From contig CBFFRQ010000065.1 of the NCBI GenBank assembly GCA_965644315.1, forward strand, positions 124,001 through 188,000: DNA of 64,000 nt. The letters run 5' to 3'. The stretch's first letter is position 1, and each line of letters begins with the position of its first letter. The stretch is from Caecitellus pseudoparvulus (taxonomy: Eukaryota > Bigyra: Bicosoecida). This document shows positions 19,578 to 30,231 of this stretch, piece by piece. The translations under genes were made by a program, and so were the position numbers. A model generated the notes under the pieces. The model was not told the origin of the DNA. It saw only the letters and a list, made by a program, of their open reading frames with translations, and did no database searches.

Positions 19578-21748
19578 CTAGTGGTGGAAGAGGCGAGTGC
19601 CCGTGTAGGCCATGGACATGCCGTGCTCCTGCGCTGCTTGGAGCACGGCAGCGTCTCCCACACTCCCGCCTGGCTGAACAACACTGCTCACTCCGAACCG
19701 GGCTGCTGTGTCAATGCCATCCCTGAAAGGAAAGAAAGCATCAGAGGCCAAAGTCACGCCCTGAAGCTGTTGCATCCACTCTACCTTTTCGGCGGCAGTG
19801 AGTTGGTCGGGCTCTGCGTCGAAGTGCTGCGACCATGCAGCTCTTTCGACTTCAGTCATACCCCCTTCGATGTATCGCACTCGGGCATTCACTCTAGCCT
19901 GACGCTTGACGCCTGCCTTGAATGGGAGCGCACGCACACGCGGGTGCTGCCGCATCCACCACGTCGCAACCTTCTGCCCAGCCAACTTTACGCAATCGAC
20001 CCTGCTTTGCTGGCCAGCCCCCACGCCAACCATCTGGCCTCCAAGAGCAAAGCCCACTGAGTTTGACTGGGTGTACTTGACCGTGATGTTTGCGACGAGC
20101 GCATCCAACAGCGCCTGCCCATCCAAGGGAGGGCCGCTCACAGCGCCAGCCCGAAGCATTGACGCAGAAATGGGCTGCGTGTTCCGGCGCTGGCACAAGG
20201 CAACTCCAAACACCTCCCGCCACTCCTCGGCAGGGGCGTCATAGTCTGGGTCCATGGCAATCATGATGTAGCCGCCCTGCTTCTTGGAGCGCAGCAGCGC
20301 AAGAGCTTCCGGGGTGAAACCTGGCGCGATGATGCCGTCGGACACTTCGGGCTTCAACACCCGAGCGGTAGCTTCGTCCACGACATGGCTAACCGCCACA
20401 AAGTCACCAAAGGAACACAGTGGATCGCACTGCCTCGCTCGTATGTATGCTGCTGCCAGCGGGGTCATATGCTCCTCCTGGCTGGAGGTGACACCGTACA
20501 CCTCAGACAGGTGGCGCTCCAGCGGAACTCCGAGGGCGGCTCCAGCAGGGGACACGTGTTTAAATGATGCAGCTGCGGGGAGGCAAGCCCCATGTACTTC
20601 TTCGCTGGCGTGTGCAAGCTCCTTCACCAGCTGCCACGCGTTCAGCGCATCCAACAGGTTGATGTAGCCTGGCGCGCCGTTCTCTACTGAGTATGGCAGC
20701 CCAGCTCCTAGCCCCACTTGGACGGCCGATGGACTGTCAAACTTGTCTGGGATGGCTGTAGGTGGTGTCGTGTTGGGGAGGGTTGCCACCGCTGCTGGCT
20801 TCTGGTGGGGGTTGTTGCCGTACTTCAGTGAGTGCTGCTTCACGTACACCCTTGTGGAGGTGCTTGGCACCTCGCAAGCTCCTGCTGCTCCACCAGCCAG
20901 CCAAGACGCGACATGGCCGTCGTACTGACTCAACAAGGAGAACGTGGCCGCTGCCATAGCTTGCCGAAAGGGTGCATCGGTGACAGCCTCCCCGCTCGTG
21001 CTGCTGGTCTCTTCAATGTGGCGAAGGAAGGCCTCATACAAGCGAGGCGATGGCAACGCCAGCACATGCGCGTGATTTTTAGCTGCCGCACGAAGCATCG
21101 TAGGGCCTCCCACGTCGATGTTTTCCACGATAGTGGCAGGGTCACTCGAAAACTGAGGTGAGAGCGCCCTGGAAGTGAAGGTGACTTGTGAGTGCCTGTC
21201 GCAAGCCTAGCTTACCTGCCGCACGGCTTGCTCGAAGGGATACAAGTTGGCAATGACACAGTCGATCCCAAGAGGGTCGGAAAATGCCTCTGGTAGCGTA
21301 TTTCGAAGGTCCTCTTCTGCAGAAGTGGCGCAGGGAATGCAGCTCTTGCTGGTACAGGCTGCACGATTCCTCTCACCGTGCCCAGCATTCCCCCGAACTG
21401 CCAGCAAGCTCCCATGAACTGCTGGGTGAAGCGTTTTTACGCGGCCATCCAAAATTTGCTGCGTTCCTGTCAGCTCCTCGACGTCCACGACCTGCCAGCG
21501 GAACGCAGCCTGTGTTAGCACACTTTGGCGGGACCATCCGCGATGCGGAATTCACTCACCGGCACCCCTGCATCTCGAAGAGTTGCAGCAGTCCCACCCG
21601 TCGAAACAATCTCCACATCGAGCGCAACCAGGTTCTTAACGACATCTGTCACGCCACCTTTGTCGAAAACTGACACCAGCGCCCTCCTTATGGGAACAAG
21701 CCCTCCAGCGGCGCCCTGGACACTTCGCAGCACCGTTTGAGCTGCCAT
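19578..21748 (-). CDS. ATIC: Bifunctional AICAR transformylase/IMP cyclohydrolase (4 exons)
   Basis: This enzyme does the last two steps of de novo IMP synthesis: formyl transfer to AICAR from 10-formyl-THF, then ring closure. Exons are 21560-21748, 21377-21491, 21216-21316 and 19578-21152, with donors gtgagt, gtgaga and gtaagc, giving 1980 nt, or 659 residues (human 592). The N-terminal cyclohydrolase has [42 protein letters not shown] and [18 protein letters not shown]. The transformylase part has [12 protein letters not shown] and the catalytic Lys-His in [11 protein letters not shown]. The end, GTRLFHH, matches the eukaryotic family end. The 60-bp second intron is inferred: its removal gives GHEEDL in place of an out-of-family insert. 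It shares the folate pool with SHMT nearby. Confidence 0.96.
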
Positions 21749-22086
21749 GCCGCACACAAACACCTTTGTCGGGCTTGAAGATTGAGACTGCGCTGGACAG
21801 ATGCCGGTTGTCTGGTCTGCATTTGCTGTGGCAATGGTAGTGTGGGGGTGGATAAGCAATTTGTTTCGTTGTAAACAGTCGACCTTGTCAGAACAGTTAG
21901 AGGGTAGCGCAGCATGCCGGGGCACCGCTTTGCGTGGCCGGAGGCTCACCGGCCATGCAGTCCTCGACCCCGTTCACTTTTCATTGCGCGCCCAAAGAGT
22001 AGCAGCAACTGCAAGCAGTTGCCTTGCAACTCCGACCCATTGCTGTTGTTTGGAAAGCCTGGGCTTCCTGTAGGGCGCACGGAGCC
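21749..22086. other. Divergent intergenic region
   Basis: These 338 bp lie between the ATIC start (-) and the GLLG-repeat gene start (+). They presumably hold both promoters. I can name no regulatory motif in them. Confidence 0.5.
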
Positions 22087-23962
22087 ATGTCGCTTCTTGG
22101 TGGAGCCCAAAGCGGCGGCTTGCTCGGAGGCGGGCAGACCACGGGAGGATTGCTCGGAGGCGGGCAGACCACAGGTGGTTTGCTTGGCGGTGGGCAGACC
22201 ACAGGTGGTTTGCTTGGCGGTGGGCAGACCACGGGAGGATTGCTCGGAGGCGGGCAAACGAGCGGCGGCTTGCTTGGAGGCGGGCAAACGAGCGGCGGCC
22301 TGCTTGGAGGCGGTCAGACCAGTGGCGGCCTGCTGGGTGGCGCACAGGGTGGGGGAGGTCTTCTGGGTGGACAGGCTGGTGCACAAGCATCGCACAAGGT
22401 TTCGATAGGAACTCAAAAGGTGGAGGCATTGCAGGGGGGTGCGGCAGAGAAGTTGTCTCGCATGAAGTATGTCTGCGCTTGTGCGCGATTTCCGCAGTTG
22501 GCATGGTTCCGCAACGGCTGCCCCTCGCCTGCTTGCTCGCAGCATTGACATCTTCACACAGGAAGAATCCATGCAAGCAGTCCAAGACTGGATGCCAACT
22601 GGTGCATCCTACGTGAGAAGCCGGCTGCGGGCGTTGCGCGAGATTGAGACTGTACGTTCAGCATTTGCACTGTGGCAGTGCGCTGCATTCTCACTTTGCG
22701 ACTTTTCTCGAGTACAGGAGCTGCAGTGCATAAAGAATCACTTGCAAGGGGTGAAGTGGTCTGCTGAACACCTCAACAAGGCAGTGCGCGAGGACGTCCG
22801 GGCTGTCCACAGGGCTGTCGCAGAAACCAGGCGGGGCCGAGACCAAGTGTCCACCCGTTGGCACGAACGCCAACCAAGTGAAGTTATCCTGAGCTTTTCC
22901 CAACGCAGTGAAGCTGCTGTTGCTGCCCTCACCAAGCAGCTGGAGGAGGCTGAGCAGGTGGTGCTGAGCAACGCAAGTCACATGACTGGTGGTCCAAGTG
23001 GCCATGTTGAGAGCAAAGCTGCTATAGAGGACCCCTTGGCGACTGTGCGGTCGGTCCTGCTTGCTCAGCAGCAAGCATTGCAGATGCTTGCCCAGGGTAA
23101 AGTGGCAAAGGCTCACGAGGCAGTCAGCATGCAAAAAACGCGGGCTTTGACGTGGATGAACCATGGGCGTCCTCCCCCCCCCGGGTCCAGGTCATCCGGT
23201 CAAGGCATGGGGTACGCTGACACAGCCCTGCCTTCCCAGCCTTCCGTTTACGGTGCCACCAGCATTCGTATTGGTAATGCGGTCGTGACTGATCACACAG
23301 ACACGTCAGCTCGATACTGGACTGGCCCTGGTGTTGAATCAGACTCAAGCGCTGCTGGCTACATCGATCCCTTTCGGCAGCACCAGCGAGATGTACTCAG
23401 GAGGGAGAGTGAACGACGCAGGGCGCGTGCACGGGCTGTGCGGGATGTTGTTGCTCCTGCTGCAACTCAGGCGGCCGGGACGAGCTTGGGGGGTGCATCA
23501 GGCACTGCCAGTGGGTCATTGCTTGGAGGCGGACAGACTAGTGGCGGCCTGCTTGGTGGCGGGCAGACCAGTGGCGGCCTGCTTGGTGGCGGGCAGACCA
23601 GTGGCGGGCTGCTTGGTGGCGGGCAGACCAGTGGCGGGCTGCTGGGTGGCGGTCAGACCAGTGGCGGGCTGCTGGGTGGCGGGCAGACCAGTGGCGGGCT
23701 GCTTGGTGGCGGGCAGACCAGTGGCGGGCTGCTTGGTGGCGGGCAGACCAGTGGCGGGCTGCTTGGAGGCGGGCAGACCAGTGGCGGGCTGCTTGGAGGC
23801 GGGCAGACCAGTGGCGGGCTGCTTGGTGGTGGGCAGGGCACTGGCCTTGGAGTGAACACTGGTGTCCAGCAGTCCCTTTCTGGTGGCTTCCCTGTCAGTG
23901 CTTCCCCAAGCATTTCTCGCGGAGCAGGCCGCAGCAATGGGCGACGAGGGAGACGCTCGTAA
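22087..23962 (+). CDS. GLLG-repeat nucleoporin-like protein (3 exons)
   Basis: Exons 22087-22466, 22543-22651 and 22718-23962 join at gtatgt and gtacgt to give 577 residues. The N-terminus is a run of decapeptides of the form GLLGGGQTTG or GLLGGGQTSG. A central helical region of about 280 residues follows (IFTQEESMQAVQDWMP, LREIET, then heptad-rich sequence). The C-terminus has eleven more decapeptides, the last GLLGGGQGTG, and a basic tail. Repeats flanking a central coiled coil is the plan of Nup58/Nup45-type FG nucleoporins of the central channel, and SLLG/GLLG looks like GLFG with Phe replaced by Leu. No FG dipeptide occurs in the repeats. The nucleoporin call is inference from layout, not from a named core domain. 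The second intron (66 bp) has no stop, so unspliced reading is also open. Confidence 0.6.
22110..22360. repeat. 30-bp coding repeats, N-terminal array
   Basis: About eight 30-bp units encode GLLGGGQTTG or GLLGGGQTSG in the nucleoporin-like gene. Units differ at synonymous positions (for example cttggcggt versus ctcggaggc), so this array looks older or less homogenised than the one at 23.5 kb. Confidence 0.9.
23517..23846. repeat. 30-bp coding repeats, C-terminal array
   Basis: Eleven 30-bp units encode ten copies of SLLG/GLLGGGQTSG and a final GLLGGGQGTG. Neighbouring units are nearly identical in DNA. Spacing is strictly 30 bp with no unique spacers, so this is a coding minisatellite. Confidence 0.95.
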
Positions 23963-23976
23963 ATGCATTGGCAGCC

Positions 23977-26900
23977 TTAGTGTAAATGGAACCAGGCATT
24001 GCGAGCCTTGACTGCATGGCGGCGTAGCGCTCTGTGAGGGTCATCCAGGCAAGCTGAGAGGGCAGCAAGCACCACGGCACGGAGGGGGAACACTGAGCTG
24101 TGCGACAATGCTGCACAGCTGGCAATGGAACCAAGTGCTAGCGCCCTGACGGCAGGGAAGGGGCTTTGCTCGGGGTTCGCAAGGTGCAGGAGCCTTGGCA
24201 GCAGGGTGGAAACACACCCCTCAACCAAAGAAGGTTGCAAGCGAAGGACCGTGTGAAACACAGCCACAGCAGCTGACTGCAGTCGATGAGAGGCAGAGGG
24301 GCAGGGAGGCGCTGCAGGGACAGCCACGGGTGAGTAGGGCAGCCTTGGAGGTAGCTGCAGCTTGCCGGACGGGCACAGGGCATGCAGAAGGAGCGGCTGC
24401 AGGGATGAGAATGTGGTGGCCATGCTGCTGCTAGGAAGCTCAGGCAAGATGCAGCAAACGGCAAGCTGCACAGGTAAAGGGGTGTCTGCAGGGGAAGTGC
24501 CACTGGACACCTTGGGGAGGAGGGGCGTCAAGTGCCGCATGATGAGGGAAAAGAGTTTCTGCTTGTACAGCTGACGCACCACAGCCCCCCGACTTTGACT
24601 CAGAACCGGAGTATCGCACACAAGAAGGCCAAGAGCTTCTGCGGCAGCCTCTGCGAGGTGTAGTTTCGGGCCGGTTACCCACTGCAGCAGCTGTTGTGTC
24701 ATTGAAACAGCTGCTTTGTGTCCGGCAGATGCGAGGGCCTTGCAAACCCAAGTGAAAGCTTCCACAGCACGCTGTGCCTCAGACAGGCTCGTGGAGCCTC
24801 CAGCAGAAGACGCTGTACCTCCAGCTACCACCCGCCCAACAGCTGCTGTCGTCAGCTCTGCAATTGCCCCTCCCTCAGCTCGAAGCACTGCCGCGTCGCT
24901 ACCGAAGTTGACGCAACATGCAAGAGCATGAACAGCCGCTGGGTCTCTGTCGCTTGAGCCCAGAATCAAGTTAAGGAGGCTCTCGATGACTGGAAGGGTC
25001 GCAGCGGGGGTGCACAGCATGCTGGTTGCCTTCTCTTGGCGTCCTTGCAATGCAAGCAGGAGAACACGCGGCTGGAGCTGAGCTGCCTGTTTCCCAGCCA
25101 GTGCGCCAGTCGTGCAAGGGCCGCACGGCAACGAGGGCGCTTCGCCAGCCCCAAACAAGATACGCGCAGCACACTGAGAGACCTTGCAAGCCGATTCAGG
25201 TGAGCATTTCAGCAACAGCTGGTGCAGCGCGTTCTTTGTCACAGTGTGAAGAAGCGGCTGAATGCGGGGCCCGACGAGGACCAACTCCACGACGATCGGG
25301 ATCAACCCTCGCTGTCCATCAGTGGAACCCATGCAAATATGGTCCACTACCCCCATTTGCCCGCATCGGTGAGCCGAAGTGGCTGCACAATGAAGGAGGG
25401 CAGTCGAAAGTGTAGTTGGTGACGCGTCAGTGGAGCACGTCGCTGACCCCGGAAGCAAGCACGGTGCAAGCGTTTCAGACGAAAAGTTCGTTCGAGACCT
25501 CTGAAGATGCCATGAAGGGTCCATGCACATGGCAAGCAGCGCCGGTGCAACTTGCTCGGCCACTTGAGGAAGACAGGACAAGTGTGTCAAAGCATGCAGC
25601 GCACGCACAACTCGCAGGCCCTCACAGGTGGGCCCAGTGAAGCCAATTTCAACTTCCCTCAGTATTGAGGGAATCACACTTTCCACGAGACACTGCAGCA
25701 GTGCAGGCCGGGCTCCTAATGCCGCCAAGCAGGCCAGGCACACGTGTCTCACCGATGCATCCTGATCATGCAGCACGCAGTGCTGCAGAGTATCAATGAT
25801 GGAGGTCACATCTTCATCAGGCACCAAAGGCATTGGTGGCCTTGCAATTAAGTATGTCAAACCTGTTGCAGCAGTCCCTCGCCGCTCTGCAACTGCACCG
25901 CCAACGCCAACTGTTGAAAGCGGCTGTGCAGGCAGTCGTGCGCTGCCCGACACCCCCCCAGGAGACGCAAAAGCAGCAGCGGCCGACGCACTCTGAGCTG
26001 GCATGGGGGCTGGGGGTGGTATGCTTCCACTCAGCTTCCCTCGCACCGCGGCATCGGAACGCAGCGTCCCGAGCATGAGAGCCAGCATGCCGGGTGCGAA
26101 AGGTGACATGGGGTGCCCCTCCGAGCCAAAGGCAAAGTGAGGATTCACACTCTTCGCGAGATCTGTCATGCCTTTGAGGCATGCAGTGGTCGTTATGGCG
26201 GTCGGGCTGTCACGCGCTGCACTGAGCAAGACTGGGCAGGCCGCGTTGTACACCTCGGCAGCACATCGAGGGCCACTGCGGGCGAGGGCGACGAGCACCT
26301 GAATGGACCGACGACCTGCAAGACTATCAGGGGCCTTCTGCAGTTCCCCCCTGCAGGTTTGCAAGAAAGGGACCACGAAGGATTGCCAGGCAGTGCCAGC
26401 TGAAGGGTGCGCACTGTCCGTGAACGCCGAAACGGCAGCTGCAACACGGGTGAGGGCATGGTGCAGGGCCGGCTCGACAGACTCATCTTGACAGTGCTCC
26501 AGCTCATTTGACAGGGCAGCTTGCAACATGGGAAGGTGGTCGAAGAGTCCCTCGGGCTCGGCTGCTGGGTCGCTGCCCATACCAGGGCGTGTCCGCTTCG
26601 CTGCAGGTTGGCTCAGAGGGACACCAGCAACAGCAGGGGGAACCACGACTCCGTAGCGGTCCGCAGCTAAGGCTAGGGTGGCAAGGGCGTCCTTTTTTGC
26701 ACTAGCCAGCGTGGATGACAGCTTCTCCAGCAACAGCGGCACCAACATGTCAGCGCAGTGATGGCTGGCAATAAGCGCTCGGTTTAGTGCGGCAACGAGG
26801 ATGTCTCGCGTGATGCCATGGGGATCATCGGGATGTGGTGTGAAAGCAATGGGGAAATAACACGATGTCACGTCGAACAGGGCATCAGCAAGTGGCGCGA

Positions 26901-27611
26901 CGGCTTCTGGGAACCGCTCTTGCACTGCCGCGGCAACGTGAAGCGCGGCTAGCAGAGCGCGCGGATCCTTCTCGCCGTCCATCTGGCCGATGAAGCCCCC
27001 CACAAACTCCAAAGCCAGCTGTCCCTGTGCTAGCTCTTCTGCGGGCCCGCCCTCCACGATGCAGGCCATAAGCTGGTAGGCAAGGAGTCGAAGGGAGGCG
27101 TCCATGGCTTGGGCTCGCACGTGCTGCATAAGAGCCCGAAACACCAGCACTGCGGGCCCGCAGGGAAGGGCCTCTTGCACGGCATGCTGTTTCAGGGTTG
27201 CATAGTGCTGCTGTAACATAAACGTGAGCGCACGCAGTGCAGGCTTGATGGAGGGTAGGTCCTCCACCCTGCCGCAGAAGAAAGTGAGCAGCGTCCAAGC
27301 TTGCTTGGGCGGCAACGCCGATCCTCGCAGTCGAGTCTCCATGGCCACTAGAATAACATCACATGCGCGTGCTCGGACGGGACCCGTGGGGTCTGTCAAG
27401 TACACGCCAAGGTCTTTCACAAGCGCAAGCATGTCGATCTGCGAGGCCAGGCGGAGCTACGTGGCGAACACTGGCACTGACCATCCCGACGGCTGCCCGA
27501 GCTCACGGTGGGAGGCATAAAGGCAACGATACTGGAGAAACTTTGTGCGCCATCCTCAGCCGAAATGCGCGTGCAGTACTCCTGAACATAGTCGGCGAGC
27601 TGTGCATCCAT
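23977..27611 (-). CDS. MMS19: MMS19 homologue, HEAT-repeat CIA factor (2 exons)
   Basis: MMS19 is the large HEAT-repeat adaptor of the cytosolic iron-sulphur assembly targeting complex. It delivers Fe-S clusters to DNA polymerases, helicases such as XPD, and other nuclear proteins. Exons 27507-27611 and 23977-27438 join at a gtgagc donor to give 1188 residues (human about 1030). The N-terminal MMS19 block is clear: QMDGEKDPRALLAALHV, LFDVTSCYFPIAFTPHPDDP with HGITRDIL, and VPLLLEKLSSTLASAKKDAL. The C-terminal block has EAFTWVCKALASAGHKAA. The intervening HEAT region is divergent, with low-complexity inserts near 25900-26000. The start ATG directly follows a ccag, so an extra upstream exon is possible. 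Its stop is 14 bp from the stop of the convergent GLLG-repeat gene. Confidence 0.93.
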
Positions 27612-27764
27612 CTGGAGTAGCTGCGGAATTCGATACAAGCCAAACCTCGCCACGCACTCTGGCCACGCGCTCAAAAAGGGTGACACAAAAGAGCACGCAG
27701 AGGGCCTGTCGAGCACCATTTGATGCTGGTGTACTGAACAGTTAGTAAGAAATTGACGATTCTG

Positions 27765-28526
27765 TCACTCCACAAAGGGGCGGATCTCGCGTGCCCAGTC
27801 CTCCACCTCTCGCTCCTCCAGTCGTGAATGAAGGCGCAGTTCGATTTCGCTGAACCAGCGAACAAGACAACACAAGTACCGCACCAATAAGCACCCAGGC
27901 TCTTCTTCAGTGTCCTGTGCCGCGGATCAGGGCGCGTGCCGAGGGGAAGTACGTTGAAGAATGTCTGCCGCTCCTCCTCCAACGCTTCCATTCTTCCTGA
28001 GTAGAAGTGCCAAGCGGCACCTCAGCGCTGCAGTGCTCAGCATGTCTTGAGAAGCTCAGTGAATACTCTCACTACTCCTGGTATGGTCTGACGCAAGGTG
28101 TTCGAGCCATCCTACAAGTTCAGACCGCACCGGCGCTGCAAGTGTGGGCCACAACCGGTGCGTGTCGAAACCTACTTCCAAGTGCACCCTGTCGCAACCA
28201 GTCGATTTCTGTAGGCAGCCGTGTGGATGCATGAGCGCATGGCGCCTCTCCCGTGTGGGCGCGTCTGAGATTCCCAGCGCATTTGCCATCACCAAGCAGG
28301 TCAGGCCGAGTCCCATGGTTTGAAGTGTGATTTCGGGTATGTCGCCCCGTCTGTGCCACGTGGGGTCAGCAGACGCGCCAGGAGGGCCAGCAGCATCGGA
28401 TGCAGGGGGGTCAAGGTACCCCTCCTCCCTAGCCCCCCTGTAGCTATGAAGCTTCGGAAGCCTTTGGCTCTGCCACACTTGAACCTACACGTCAAACTCC
28501 GAACACCCCCGTACCACTCCACTCAT
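27765..28526 (-). other. Possible small multi-exon gene, unresolved
   Basis: Between MMS19 and the NmrA-like gene the minus strand holds fragments that read like protein exons, but I could not join them with confidence. They are: a possible start at 28524-28526 (MSGVV); a hydrophobic stretch (TMGLGLTCLVMANALG) near 28250-28320; MEALEEERQTFF followed by LGTRPDPRHRTLKKSLGAY near 27890-27991; and LHSRLEEREVEDWAREIRPF ending at a TGA at 27765-27767. Joining the last two needs an intron of only 35 bp. If real, the product would be a small, probably single-pass membrane protein. No family is recognised. The putative start would be divergent from the NmrA-like gene at 80 bp. Confidence 0.3.
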
Positions 28527-28606
28527 GAAAATAAACATTAATGTTCCACATACACAAGCTATTCGAGTCCCCTTTCTACCCACTCGCCCTCTGTAGAGCT
28601 GTCAGC

Positions 28607-29875
28607 ATGGCCGGAGCAGCTTCAGGTGAGGTGTGGTGTTTCCGGAAGCGCGTTTCGCCACAGTCGCACTGCGCGTCACCAATCAGTGCTCGCTTGCCGT
28701 GCCGCACGGGGATACGAAGCCACTTACTTTGCATGTCCTGATGATGTTGTGCCTTTCTTTTTGCGTTGATGGAGTGCCACCTGCTCCTGTGCCTTGCAGC
28801 GCACTTGCACGCTGGGAGCTCGTGTGACGTTTGAGAGGGGCATCCTTCCAGAAGTGACGCGTGTCCACGTCACTGTGCAAGCGCGGGCCTGAAGCCCGCA
28901 TCTTCACTGGATCCGCGCCCCCTGCCATGCACAGAGAAGAAGATCATTGCCGTGTTCGGTGCCACGGGTGCCCAGGGTGGTGGCCTCGTGGATGCAATCT
29001 TGGCAGCGCCAGAGGCTGGTTTCACAGTGCGCGCATTGACCCGGGACCCGACCAGTGACAAGGCCAAAGCCCTGGAAGCACGCGGGGCTCAAGTGGCTGC
29101 TGTCGATCTGGATGACCCTTCCAGCATCGCAGCTGCCCTGGATGGTGTGTACGGTGCATTCGTGGTGACGTTCTTCTGGGCGCACATGGACCCGGCAAAG
29201 GAGACCGCCCATGCTACTGCGGTGGCGGAGGCTGCTAAGGCAGCTGGTGTGCAGCACGTAGTGTGGTCTACGCTTGAGGACACTCGCAAGTGGGTGCCTC
29301 TGGGGGATGACCGCATGCCCACACTGCAAGGCAAGTACAAGGTGCCGCACCTGGACAGCAAAGGTGAGGCAGACGCTGCTTTTGTCGAGAGCGGCGTGCC
29401 TACCACCTTCCTGTACGCTGCTTTCTACTGGGACAACGCCATCATGTTTGGCATGGCTCCCCGCAAGAACGAAGACGGCTCATACACGCTGGCTCTGCCG
29501 ATCGGGGACAAGGCGCTCCCAGGCGTCGCTGCCTCGGACATTGGTGCCGTGGCGTTCGGCATCTTCAAGGGCGGCGAGAAGTACCATGGAAAGCAAGTTG
29601 GCGCTTCTGGAGAGCATCTAACGGGTGAGCAGATGGCAGCGACGTACGCGAAGGTGTTCGGGGTGGAGGTGACCTACTCTCACTTGCCCTTCGACGTGTA
29701 CCGTGGGCTGGGTTTCCCTGGTGCTGAGGACCTGGGGAACATGTTCCAGTTCTTCCATGACTTCTCGGACGTGCATGCGGGGCTGAGGGCAGTGAAAGAT
29801 TCTGAGGAGGCACATCCAGGCATGCAGACGCTTGAGGCGTGGCTGGTAGCAAACAAGGATTCGATTCCAATGTAG
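28607..29875 (+). CDS. NmrA-like NAD(P)-binding protein (2 exons)
   Basis: This is an atypical short-chain dehydrogenase of the NmrA/HSCARG (NMRAL1) type. Such proteins bind NAD(P) and often act as redox sensors or isoflavone-reductase-like enzymes. A 19-nt first exon (28607-28625, MAGAAS) joins 28935-29875 over a 309-bp intron (donor gtgagg), giving 319 residues. The junction supplies the first strand before the Rossmann loop: KKIIAVFGATGAQGGGLV, with the GxxGxxG dinucleotide motif. Further marks are VRALTRDP, GVYGAFVVTFFW, VVWSTLED and VPTTFLYAAFYWDN. Length fits the family. The absence of a clear YxxxK pair agrees with NmrA-like sensors rather than classical dehydrogenases. No partner is evident from neighbours. 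Confidence 0.9.
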
Positions 29876-30231
29876 AGTCTGCCAAGGGCATTGGCAGCCG
29901 TCCGGCGTTCGCAATGAACTTTAGCATGCGGAGCGATCATGAGCTGTACGTGAAATAAGGTATTGCTGTCCTCCCACGGGTCGCACCAGCAGTGGCATCT
30001 GTGGGTGGAGGGCATGGTCATGTGGCGCCGTTCACCAGCCGAGGCACCGCGAAGCTGATATCCCTTTATGTGCAGTGCGTGTGCAATGCACCAAGCGTCT
30101 CAGAACTGAATGTGCTGCAAGAATGCTAAGTGACATGATGCACTGCACGAGCCAAAGCAAGGCGTCCAGTCTGCTGTCCTCTGTTGGCAGCCAGCGGGTG
30201 CACCAGTGTTTCATTTCGTTCACCGAGTGCC
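29876..30231. other. Intergenic spacer
   Basis: 356 bp separate two plus-strand genes, the NmrA-like gene and CSN4. I see only short ORFs and no recognisable signal. Confidence 0.5.

Noticed and set aside
23517-23846. CRISPR-like array of 30-bp repeats
   Set aside because: Units abut with no unique spacers, are in frame with a gene, and the genome is eukaryotic; it is a coding minisatellite.
23653-23937. Proline-rich protein on the reverse strand of the GLLG repeats
   Set aside because: It is the reverse-strand reading of the Gly/Leu codons and has no independent support.
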